Shown here in pieces: positions 7,653 through 15,330 of a stretch of DNA of 64,000 nt. The notes under the pieces are model-generated. The model searched no databases. It was not told where the DNA came from and saw nothing but the letters and a program-made list of their open reading frames with translations. The stretch comes from Ardenticatenaceae bacterium. Lineage in GTDB: Bacteria; Chloroflexota; Anaerolineae; Promineifilales; Promineifilaceae. Position numbers and translations under genes: made by a program. Location: the NCBI GenBank assembly GCA_020634395.1, contig JACKBU010000002.1, positions 62,001-126,000 of the forward strand, read 5' to 3'. Within the stretch, counting starts at the first letter, position 1, and every line of letters starts with the position of its first letter.

Positions 7653-9509
7653 ATGCCGACAGCGGTAGAGGTGACGGCCGTTTCCACTCTGAATGAGGCC
7701 AGTTTAAGCCCGCGTGGTCCGGTGCAGCCCAGCCCGGCCGACTGGCGCGACCAGACGTTGTATTTTTTGCTGCCGGACAGGTTTAGCGATGGGCGGGAGG
7801 GGGAACGGCCGTTGTTCGACCGCACTCAGCCCGAGCAGTGCCAACCCCTCAGCAAGGCCGCCTGGATGGCCGCCGGCAACACGTTTCAGGGCGGCACGCT
7901 GCGCGGCATCCGCAGCAAGCTGGACTATCTGCGCGATCTGGGCGTGACGGCTTTGTGGATTGGTCCGGTCTGGCGGCAGCGGGCCGATTTGCAGACCTAC
8001 CACGGCTACGGCATCCAGAACTTTTTGGACGTGGACCCGCGCTTTGGCACGCGCCAGGATTTGCGCGACCTGGTGGACGCGGCCCACGCGCACGGCCTGT
8101 ATGTGCTGCTGGACATTATTTACAACCACACGGGCAACAACTGGTTTTATGATGATAACGGCCGTGCCGCCGACACCATGCCCTACCGCTACAGCCCCCC
8201 CTACCCCGTGCACGGCTGGCGCAGCGCCGCCGGCGGCATTGTGCAAAGCCCCACCGACATCGACGACGCCGTCTGGCCGCGCGAGTTCCAGAATCTATCC
8301 TGGTACACCCGCGCCGGTTCCATCAGCAGTTGGGACCCGGCCGCCTGGGAAGATCCGCTGCACCCGGAAACCGAGTTCCGCCGCGGCGACTTCTTCGAAC
8401 TCAAAGATTTAGACCTCACCCGCCGCGAGCCGCTGGCCGCCCTGATCAAAGTCTACCAATACTGGATCGCCGTCAGCGACTGCGACGGTTTCCGCATCGA
8501 CACCGTCAAGCATCTGCCCGCCGAAGCCTCGCGCATCTTCTGCGGGGCCATCAAAGAGTTCGCCGAAGCCATCGGCAAAGACAACTTCCTGCTGCTGGGC
8601 GAAGTGGCCGGCGGCGAGACAATGGCCCGCGATTACCTGGAAATCTTTGGGCGCAACATCGACGCCTTTCTGGACATTGGCGGCCCGCCGGCGCAAATCG
8701 CCGGGCTGGCCAAAGGATTGAGCCACCCGCTGAACTTCTTCGACCAGTACACCGGCCACGACATCCTGGGCAGCCACCGGGAGACGGGACGGTATCACGT
8801 CTCTGTGCTGGACGACCACGACATGGTCGGGCGGCGCAAGGCCCGCTTCGCCGCCGACAGCAGCCTGGACACGCTGGCGCAGCAAACCGCCCACGCCGTG
8901 GGCGTGCAGCTGACCACGCTGGGCATGCCTTGCATTTATTACGGCACGGAGCAGGCGTTTAACGGCAGCCAGAGCCAGCATGATTTTGACGTGGAATCGG
9001 CCCTGACCTACGAGGACCGCTACATCCGCGAGGCGATGTTTGGGGCCACGTTTGGCGCGTTTGAGACGAGCGGCTGCCACTTCTTCGACCCCAACCACCC
9101 CACTTATCTGCGGGTGGCGGCGATTGCCCGGGTGCGCAACCGGCCCGACAGGGTGGGGCTGGCGCTGCGGCGGGGGCGGCAGTATGTGCGGGAGACGAGC
9201 GGGGGCGGGGAACGGCCGTTTACCATCCCCAACGCCGGAGAACTGGTGGCCTGGTCGCGGATTTTGTTTGATCAGGAAGTGGTGGTGGCGCTGAACACCC
9301 ACGGCCTGGAAGGACGCGGCGCGTTTGTGACCATCGACGCCGGTCTGCACAGCAGCGGCGCGCCGCTAACCGTGCTCTACCGCTCCGACTGGAGCGACGC
9401 CCAACTGCGCCGCCCGCTGGATGACGAAACGGTCTCGATTAATCGGTTTGAAGGGCGGGCGACGGTGCGCCTGGACTTGCCGCCGGCCAGCATGGTAATT
9501 CTGGCCTGA
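7653..9509 (+). CDS. GH13 alpha-amylase family glycosidase
   Basis: 618 residues from ATG 7653, chosen over the in-frame ATG 7641 because GGAGG lies five bases before 7653. It hydrolyses or transfers alpha-glucosidic linkages. The four GH13 regions are visible: I as DIIYNHTG (about 153), II as GFRIDTVKH (about 278, nucleophile Asp), III as LLGEVAGG (about 315, acid/base Glu) and IV as VLDDHD (about 386, with Asp in place of the usual Asn). The N-terminus (LYFLLPDRFSDG) and GIRSKLDYLRDLGVTALWIGPV are typical of maltogenic amylase or cyclomaltodextrinase-like members. A short C-terminal beta domain follows. No signal peptide is seen, so it probably acts inside the cell on maltodextrin or glycogen. 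It converges with the lipid-kinase gene. Confidence 0.92.
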   Translation: MPTAVEVTAVSTLNEASLSPRGPVQPSPADWRDQTLYFLLPDRFSDGREGERPLFDRTQPEQCQPLSKAAWMAAGNTFQGGTLRGIRSKLDYLRDLGVTALWIGPVWRQRADLQTYHGYGIQNFLDVDPRFGTRQDLRDLVDAAHAHGLYVLLDIIYNHTGNNWFYDDNGRAADTMPYRYSPPYPVHGWRSAAGGIVQSPTDIDDAVWPREFQNLSWYTRAGSISSWDPAAWEDPLHPETEFRRGDFFELKDLDLTRREPLAALIKVYQYWIAVSDCDGFRIDTVKHLPAEASRIFCGAIKEFAEAIGKDNFLLLGEVAGGETMARDYLEIFGRNIDAFLDIGGPPAQIAGLAKGLSHPLNFFDQYTGHDILGSHRETGRYHVSVLDDHDMVGRRKARFAADSSLDTLAQQTAHAVGVQLTTLGMPCIYYGTEQAFNGSQSQHDFDVESALTYEDRYIREAMFGATFGAFETSGCHFFDPNHPTYLRVAAIARVRNRPDRVGLALRRGRQYVRETSGGGERPFTIPNAGELVAWSRILFDQEVVVALNTHGLEGRGAFVTIDAGLHSSGAPLTVLYRSDWSDAQLRRPLDDETVSINRFEGRATVRLDLPPASMVILA

Positions 9510-9516
9510 GGCCGGA

Positions 9517-10386
9517 TCAGGGAACGATGACGCGAATGGCCGCGGGAACGGCCGTAATGGTGACCGGCGTCGGACCCAGCAGCTCGCCATCCAGCCAGAT
9601 AGTCTGTTCCGGCTCGGCTTCCATCACCACCTCCCGGCCGCGCCAATAGTGCCAGCGGGCCTGCTCGGTGGGCAGGTTGAGAAAGCGGCCGGTGGCGGCG
9701 GTCAGCGAGGCCAGGTCGGTATTAAGCAAAAACACATCCAGCAGGCCGTCGGCCACATCAATCTGCGCATCAATAGACAGCGACACACCGCCTAAACTGC
9801 CCGCATTGAGGACAACACAGACAAATCCCTCGTCTTCCACCAACTCGCCGTCAATCGTCAGCCGGTAGCGGGCGTGGTTCAGGCCGCGCAGCAGGCTAAT
9901 CACCGACATGGGGTAGGCCAGGACGCCGTACTTGTCTTTCATCTCGCGGCTGGTCTTTTGCTCCTCCTCCACCCCGGCGTACAGGCGCAGCATGAAATAT
10001 TTGTCTCCGGCGCGGGCCAGGTCAATCGCCTTTGTCTTGCGGCTGGTGCAGATCAGTTCGGCCGCCTGGCGCAAATCGCGGGGGATCTCCAGCTCGAAGG
10101 CCATGGCGTTGCCGGTGCCACCGGGCAAAATGCCCAGGGGAACGCTGCTGCCCAGCAGCCCATTGGCCACTTCCATCTGCGTGCCGTCGCCGCCGTACCC
10201 CACGACGAGGTCGGCGCCGTCGGCCACGGCGGCGCGGGCGAGGCGGGCGGCATCGCCAAACTGGTGGGTGAGGCGCATGGACCAGGACACGCCGTATTGG
10301 CGAAAGACGTCGTTGAGGGTGTTGAGGATGGGCTCAGCCTGGCCGGATGAGGGATTGATAACAACGACGACGTTTTGATAGGACAC
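9517..10386 (-). CDS. Diacylglycerol/lipid kinase family protein (DAGK catalytic domain)
   Basis: 289 residues with the YegS/DgkB/LCB5-type fold. The N-terminus VVVVINPSSGQ is the first strand and phosphate loop. VVGYGGDGTQMEVANGL is the GGDGT nucleotide motif, and LGILPGGTGNAMA completes the active site. The C-terminal beta sandwich holds the metal-binding LSIDAQIDVADGLLDVFLL. Such enzymes phosphorylate diacylglycerol, undecaprenol or sphingoid bases at the cytoplasmic face of the membrane. Its stop codon is seven bases from that of the convergent glycosidase. The substrate is not evident. Confidence 0.9.
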   Translation of the reverse strand: MSYQNVVVVINPSSGQAEPILNTLNDVFRQYGVSWSMRLTHQFGDAARLARAAVADGADLVVGYGGDGTQMEVANGLLGSSVPLGILPGGTGNAMAFELEIPRDLRQAAELICTSRKTKAIDLARAGDKYFMLRLYAGVEEEQKTSREMKDKYGVLAYPMSVISLLRGLNHARYRLTIDGELVEDEGFVCVVLNAGSLGGVSLSIDAQIDVADGLLDVFLLNTDLASLTAATGRFLNLPTEQARWHYWRGREVVMEAEPEQTIWLDGELLGPTPVTITAVPAAIRVIVP

Positions 10387-10441
10387 GGCCGTTTATCCTC
10401 CATCTGCCGGTAGGTGAACCCCAACAGTTTGGGTGGTCACG

Positions 10442-10915
10442 CTACCAGCAGCCTACTACCTGGCGCAGTATGCCCAGTTCGCCCACATGGTAGGCGTTGT
10501 GATCGGCCACCACCAGGATTTCGCGCAGCACGTTGTGCCCTTCCCAGCCATGCGGAATCTGGGCCAGGAGGTCGGTTGCCGGGTCGCGGACGATGTCTAC
10601 CAGCGCCTGCCGATCGGCCAGGAACTGGTCGATGGTGGCCTGCCAGCCGGCCCTATCGGTCTCGGCCTCGCGCGCCGGCCACAGATCGTCCGGGAAATCC
10701 AGCTCTTCATACGCGGGATTGCGGATGTAGTCCAGAATATCGTACTGGCTGATACGCAAATGTTCCAGCAGATGCCAGAAGGTATAGGGGACAGCGGGCG
10801 CACGGCCGTTTATCCACGCCTCCGGGAAATTCGCCACGGCATCTTCAAACGTCATATGCGCCTGCCGCTTTACCAACAGGTTCACCAACTGTTCTCGCAG
10901 TTCATCGTCCGCCAT
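10442..10915 (-). CDS. DinB superfamily protein
   Basis: 157 residues forming the four-helix DinB/YfiT-type bundle. The metal-binding histidines typical of the fold are present in FWHLLEHLRISQYDIL (about residues 47-51) and near the C-terminus in DHNAYHVGEL. Many DinB proteins are thiol-dependent S-transferases using bacillithiol or mycothiol, or are of unknown function. The gene lies upstream of the lipid kinase on the same strand with 55 bases between. AGGAGG lies about six bases upstream of the ATG. Confidence 0.8.
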   Translation of the reverse strand: MADDELREQLVNLLVKRQAHMTFEDAVANFPEAWINGRAPAVPYTFWHLLEHLRISQYDILDYIRNPAYEELDFPDDLWPAREAETDRAGWQATIDQFLADRQALVDIVRDPATDLLAQIPHGWEGHNVLREILVVADHNAYHVGELGILRQVVGCW

Positions 10916-11259
10916 TTTACTGCCTCCTTGTTTCAGACACAGATTTACTCGCCACCCTATTGTACCCGCTATGGCAATAGGGAGTGATGGTGGATGACGG
11001 CCGTTTCGCTGTCTTATATCCTCATTTCTATCCTGTGTTTCTATCGCTGATAGATGGGCAAACGGCCGTTACCCCCTGGTCCGGCGCACACATCAACCCA
11101 CCCGGCAGAAAACGCCGCCCCGCGGACAACAGATACACACATCCAGTCCTTCCAACAGTTAAAAATTTATGGCACAATAAAAACACGCACCCACACCCAT
11201 CGCTCCTTTTAGTCGTGAGGCTGCAAAAAACACAGCCTATCTACAGGAGGTTTAATCCC
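10916..11259. other. Divergent spacer between the DinB gene and the aldolase gene
   Basis: 344 bases without a convincing gene. It holds two ACGGCCGT octamers (near 10998 and 11061). An A/T-rich stretch at 11157-11182 is the likeliest place for the aldolase promoter, though no good -35/-10 pair stands out. A small AGGCTG/CAGCCT inverted repeat (11218-11238) precedes the aldolase Shine-Dalgarno. Confidence 0.5.
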
Positions 11260-12309
11260 ATGAAAGACAAACTGCGCCATAACATCACCGATCTGGCTCT
11301 TACTGCCCTGGACCTGGTTGCGCCCGGCAAAGGCATTCTGGCCGCGGACGAAAGCGAAGGCACCATCGAAAAGCGGTTCAACACCATCGGCGTCGAGTCC
11401 ACGGCCGAAAACCGCCGCGCCTACCGGCAGTTGCTCTTCACCACCCCTAACGTTGAAGAAGCCATTAGCGGCGTTATTTTGTTCGATGAAACCATTCATC
11501 AGGCCGCCGACAATGGACGGCCGTTTCCCCAACTGCTGCAAGACAGAGGCATCATCCCTGGCATCAAAGTCGATAAAGGCAAAATCGACCTGCCCGGTTT
11601 TGACGGCGAAAAAGTGACGGAGGGGCTGGACGGCCTGAACGGCCGTCTGGCCCATTACCGCGAGCTGGGCGCACGTTTTGCCAAATGGCGGGCCGTTTAT
11701 ACCATCGACGATTACCTGCCCACCCATACCTGCATCCAGGTAAACGCCCATGCCCTGGCCCGCTACGCCGCCTTGTGCCAGGCCAACGGGCTGGTTCCCA
11801 TCGTCGAACCGGAAGTGCTCATGAACGGCGACCACGGCCTCGACCGCTGCGAAGTGGTGACCGGCGCCGTCTTGCAGGCCGTCTTTGCCGAGCTGCTGGC
11901 ACAGGGCGTGGCCTACGAAGGGATGCTCTTAAAACCCAACATGGTCCTGCCCGGCCAGGATTCCCCGGAGCAGGTGACTGCGGAGGAGGTGGCTGCCGCC
12001 ACCCTGCGCTGCTTCCGGCGCGTCGTGCCGGCGGCCGTGCCCGGCATCGTCTTCCTATCTGGCGGGCAGGGACCAGAGGAGGCTACGGAGCGGCTTAACG
12101 CCATGAACGCCCAGGGCAGCCAGCCGTGGGAATTGAGTTTTTCCTTTGGGCGGGCGCTGCAAGAGCCCGTGCTGCAGGCGTGGCAGGGACAGGCAGAAAA
12201 CGTCAGCCAAGCGCAGCAGCGCTTTTTGCAGCGGGCTATGTGCAACAGGGCGGCCCGCCGCGGCGATTATGGTTCTGAGATGGAGGAGGCATGGCCGTTG
12301 GTGGGATAA
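11260..12309 (+). CDS. Class I fructose-bisphosphate aldolase
   Basis: 349 residues. ATG 11260 is preceded by AGGAGG (11245-11250); the frame is open further upstream but without resemblance to aldolase. The enzyme interconverts fructose-1,6-bisphosphate with dihydroxyacetone phosphate and glyceraldehyde-3-phosphate through a Schiff base. The plant/animal-type class I signature is clear: AADESEGTIEKRF near residue 30, the Schiff-base lysine in MLLKPNMVLPG (about 225), and the phosphate-binding FLSGGQGPEEATERL near 265. The C-terminus carries LSFSFGRALQEPVL. Class I enzymes need no metal. It converges with the methyltransferase gene, the two stops being 12 bases apart. Confidence 0.95.
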   Translation: MKDKLRHNITDLALTALDLVAPGKGILAADESEGTIEKRFNTIGVESTAENRRAYRQLLFTTPNVEEAISGVILFDETIHQAADNGRPFPQLLQDRGIIPGIKVDKGKIDLPGFDGEKVTEGLDGLNGRLAHYRELGARFAKWRAVYTIDDYLPTHTCIQVNAHALARYAALCQANGLVPIVEPEVLMNGDHGLDRCEVVTGAVLQAVFAELLAQGVAYEGMLLKPNMVLPGQDSPEQVTAEEVAAATLRCFRRVVPAAVPGIVFLSGGQGPEEATERLNAMNAQGSQPWELSFSFGRALQEPVLQAWQGQAENVSQAQQRFLQRAMCNRAARRGDYGSEMEEAWPLVG

Positions 12310-12321
12310 CGGCCGTCCCCA

Positions 12322-13122
12322 TCACTGGGCCGGCACTGTGACAATGTGCGCCGGGGCGTCAAACGCCACTGAACCGTCAGCCTGGACAAAACGGGCCAGC
12401 TTCGGCAGCGCATAGCGCCGAAAACGCTCATACCCTTCCTCATCCACAATATCGGCCAGGGTCCAGCCTTTGATGTCGGTGTAAATCCAATCCTCGACGG
12501 AAGGAAAACAGGCTTTTCCAGGAACTGTCTGGATGGAAAAATCATTTAAACCGGCGGCCGTAAACAAAGAGGCTAATTTTTCCGTATCGCCCAGGGAATA
12601 GGGCATCTGGATGGATTGGGCGGCTTCAGGACCAAACAGTTCGTCCAACATTTCGGCTACCAGGGCATAACCGGGCGTAGCGGCCAGGGAATCCCACACG
12701 GCCACGGCCGTTTGCCCCTTCGGCCGCAGCACACGATTCATCTCGGCCAGGGCGCGCGCGGGATCTTCAAAAAACATCAGGCCAAACTGGCTCACCACGC
12801 CGTCAAAGCTGTTGTCTGCAAAGGGCAGTTCTTCGGCCGGGCCGACTTTCCAGGTGATGGATGGTGCTTTTTGGCGGGCAACGGCCAGCATGCCTTCATT
12901 GATGTCGAGGCCGACAACACGCCCCGCCTCGCCAACCTTCTGGGCGGCCGCGCGCGCTAAAACGCCTGTGCCACAAGCCACATCCAGCACTGCCTGCCCT
13001 GGCTGCACGTTGGCCGCCGCCAGAAGGCGCGGCGGCCATTCGGCAAAAAGCGCCGGGATGAAAAACTGTTCATACACTTCGGCTGCACTGGTGGCTACCT
13101 GTCCTTTTTCATGTTCGTTCAT
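12322..13122 (-). CDS. Class I SAM-dependent methyltransferase (UbiE/Methyltransf_11 type)
   Basis: 266 residues from ATG 13122, which has GGAG nine bases upstream; an upstream TTG at 13137 overlaps that site and is unlikely. SAM-binding motif I is VLDVACGTGVLARAAA, motif II is VVGLDINEGMLAVA, and the post-I region reads FDGVVSQFGLMFFEDP. The substrate is not evident; relatives act on quinones, sterols or small metabolites. It is divergent from an HxlR regulator across 219 bases that include an 8-bp inverted repeat, an arrangement typical of local control of this gene by that regulator. Confidence 0.88.
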   Translation of the reverse strand: MNEHEKGQVATSAAEVYEQFFIPALFAEWPPRLLAAANVQPGQAVLDVACGTGVLARAAAQKVGEAGRVVGLDINEGMLAVARQKAPSITWKVGPAEELPFADNSFDGVVSQFGLMFFEDPARALAEMNRVLRPKGQTAVAVWDSLAATPGYALVAEMLDELFGPEAAQSIQMPYSLGDTEKLASLFTAAGLNDFSIQTVPGKACFPSVEDWIYTDIKGWTLADIVDEEGYERFRRYALPKLARFVQADGSVAFDAPAHIVTVPAQ

Positions 13123-13270
13123 GGGTAAATTCTCCAAAAATTGGGATGTTGATTAAACGCTACGGCCGTCTGGCTACAGACTTGTCAGCTTGGGGCCATT
13201 TCGCCGCAGGCAGCACCCCACACAAATAAAGGTCATCTAATGCAAGATATAATGAACGGAGCCGTGGGAA

Positions 13271-13328
13271 TAGTTCAAAGATTGAACTAGAGTTGACAAG
13301 AGCCCATAAAATAGAATAGGCTCTGATT
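13271..13328 (+). promoter_or_regulatory. Candidate HxlR operator and promoter
   Basis: TAGTTCAA-AGA-TTGAACTA (13271-13289) is a perfect 8-bp inverted repeat with a 3-base centre. A consensus -35 TTGACA follows at 13293-13298, with TAGGCT 18 bases later as a weak -10. An AGAGCC/GGCTCT inverted repeat (13299-13324) overlaps the promoter. The symmetry and placement fit a dimeric winged-helix repressor acting on its own gene and possibly on the divergent methyltransferase. Confidence 0.45.
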
Positions 13329-13341
13329 TTTGAGGAAATGT

Positions 13342-14043
13342 ATGATGTACAAGTATGGACAATACTGCCCCATTGCCAAAGCTGTCGAAATCTTAGGCGA
13401 CCGGTGGACTTTGTTGATTATTCGTGATCTCCTCACCGGCGCCTGCCACTTCAACGAAATTGAACGCGGTCTACCGGGCATCTCTCGCGGGCTTTTAGCA
13501 TCGCGGCTGCGCCGCCTGGAGCGCATGGGGCTGGTAGAAAAAGTGCACGTTGAAAACGGCCGTCAACGCACCGCCTACTTTCTCACCGAGGCCGGCCAGG
13601 AATTGAAGGAAGTCATCAATTCGCTGCTGATCTGGGGCGCGCGCTGGGCGTTTGAGGAACCGGCCGAAGAAGACCTCGATCCGGTGCTGCTGATGTGGTG
13701 GATGCGCAGCCGTGTATACGTGGACCACCTGCCCGACGAGCGGGTTGTCGTGCAGTTTTGTTTCACTGGCGCCAGATACGACACCTTCTGGCTGCTCCTT
13801 ACCAAAGAAGACGTTTCCGTCTGCCTTACCGATCCTGGTTTTGAAACCAACGTGCTGGTAACCACTCCTTTATCCACGTTTTTCCAGATCTGGTTAGGCC
13901 GCATCGAATACGACGATGCGCAAAGAGATGGCTTAATAGAGATAGATGCCATTCCGGCCCTGGCCAATGCGTTTCCAACCTGGTTTGCCTATAGTCTGGC
14001 TGCACCGGTGGTCCGGCAAACGGCCGTATCATCCACCGCCTAG
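13342..14043 (+). CDS. HxlR family transcriptional regulator with a C-terminal extension
   Basis: About 233 residues from ATG 13342 (tandem ATG codons; GAGG six bases upstream). The N-terminal 100 residues are a canonical HxlR winged helix: CPIAKAVEILGDRWTLLIIR, then FNEIERGLPGISRGLLASRL and the wing LVEKVHVENGRQRTAYFLTE. A cysteine near residue 8 is at the position that senses thiols or aldehydes in some members. The remaining 120 residues form an alpha/beta domain similar to the SCP2-like domain of longer HxlR proteins, which may bind a hydrophobic ligand. It probably regulates itself and the divergent methyltransferase. Confidence 0.88.
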   Translation: MMYKYGQYCPIAKAVEILGDRWTLLIIRDLLTGACHFNEIERGLPGISRGLLASRLRRLERMGLVEKVHVENGRQRTAYFLTEAGQELKEVINSLLIWGARWAFEEPAEEDLDPVLLMWWMRSRVYVDHLPDERVVVQFCFTGARYDTFWLLLTKEDVSVCLTDPGFETNVLVTTPLSTFFQIWLGRIEYDDAQRDGLIEIDAIPALANAFPTWFAYSLAAPVVRQTAVSSTA

Positions 14044-14077
14044 CCACACACGTGTATACTTCCCACTCCAAGACCGC

Positions 14078-14665
14078 ATGAACACTTCCGGTTCTACCCG
14101 CCCGCTAACTTTAATCCTAAAGCGCTATGTGCTGCCTGCCCTCGGCCTGTTTTTGTTGCTCGGCTGCTCTGCCCTGCCCACTCCTACCCCGTCTGCCGAG
14201 GTTTCCTCACTCACTTCTGTTAGCCTGACCAGTCCCGCCTTTGCTGACGGCGAAGCAATTCCACCCAAATACACCTGCGATGGCGAAGACATTTCGCCGC
14301 CGTTAAGCTGGCAAGGGGTGCCGGAAGATGCTGCCAGCCTGGTTCTTATCATGGACGATCCCGATGCGCCTGGTGGAACCTGGGTCCACTGGGTACTCTA
14401 CAACATCCCGCCTGCCCTTAGCAGTCTACCGGAGAACGCCGCCGCCGGCGCAGTCGCCTTCGGCCAGGGCTATAACAGTTGGCAGCGGCCCGGTTTCGGA
14501 GGCCCCTGCCCGCCTAGCGGCACCCATCGTTACTTTTTCACACTGTATGCGCTGGACTCGCCGCTCTCCCTGCCAGAAAACGCCACCAAGGAAGATGTGG
14601 AAAACGCCCTGGCGGGCCACATCCTCGCCCAGACACAGTTGATGGGCACCTATACCCACCGGTAG
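14078..14665 (+). CDS. PEBP family lipoprotein (YbhB/YbcL type)
   Basis: 195 residues from ATG 14078. A signal peptide ends in the lipobox LLLGCS, so the protein is probably anchored outside the membrane. The phosphatidylethanolamine-binding fold is shown by FADGEAIPPKYTCDGEDISP, the anion-pocket motif MDDPDAPGGTWVHWVLYNIP and GTHRYFFTLYALD. Bacterial PEBPs have no well-established role; some affect secreted kinases or bind small anions. The gene starts 34 bases after the HxlR gene on the same strand and may be co-transcribed. Confidence 0.9.
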   Translation: MNTSGSTRPLTLILKRYVLPALGLFLLLGCSALPTPTPSAEVSSLTSVSLTSPAFADGEAIPPKYTCDGEDISPPLSWQGVPEDAASLVLIMDDPDAPGGTWVHWVLYNIPPALSSLPENAAAGAVAFGQGYNSWQRPGFGGPCPPSGTHRYFFTLYALDSPLSLPENATKEDVENALAGHILAQTQLMGTYTHR

Positions 14666-15330
14666 TTCCTCAGCGGTTCATCCAGCAGCGTGTGTCTCAT
14701 CCAGAGCTAATCAAGATAACTCGGCCCAACCCCTCCAGACCAAATAATGCGCCAATAATTTACCTCGCATGGAAGTAACGGTAGTACTTATGTCCTAATT
14801 GTGGTTTTGGCAGTTGCTTTTTGGCTTTTTGCCCCGACTATTAGGGTGTACTCGCGCGGAGAAGTCTGCTTGCCGCGCGAACATGATGGTTTATTGGATA
14901 CCTGTAAGATAGGGAAGTAGAGAAACTAAAATGGAGCAGAAAATAATGAACCTGAGACAACTAGCCCTGGAAACGGCCGTTTCCACACCAGGGGCAATCC
15001 CCACTATATAAGATCCAACCACATCCATGCCGATTATGGCTGCCCGAACTCGCACATGGGCAGAAAGAGGAGTCTGTCTGCGAGAACGGCCGTGATCCGG
15101 CAATAACTCCCAACCGGCCAGCCGCCATAGCGCACTGCCGCCTGGCTCCCTGACTGCTTGGAATTTCCCCTTTTACCTATCAGCTAACATCGACGCCCCT
15201 CGGCGCACAACGCCGGTTATGCCCTTGCGCGTCCGGCCGCGCCTTTACCTGGGAAGAGAATGCGTTGCGGCAAACGTAATGCCGGGCAACGGCCGTGTCG
15301 CAGCGTCAACAAAACTTTTAAGAGAGGAGC
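14666..15330. other. 665-base spacer, no gene recognised
   Basis: No open frame here has coding character or family resemblance. Three ACGGCCGT octamers occur (near 14973, 15084 and 15288). The stretch 14810-14835 is T-rich (TTGCTTTTTGGCTTTTTG) without a stem. A promoter for the downstream redox fusion gene is expected but I cannot point to one. GAGAGGAG at 15322-15329 is the Shine-Dalgarno of that gene. Confidence 0.5.

Noticed and set aside
14891..15103. 70-codon minus-strand frame in the 14.7-15.3 kb spacer
   Set aside because: No family resemblance, no ribosome site, and composition unlike neighbouring genes.
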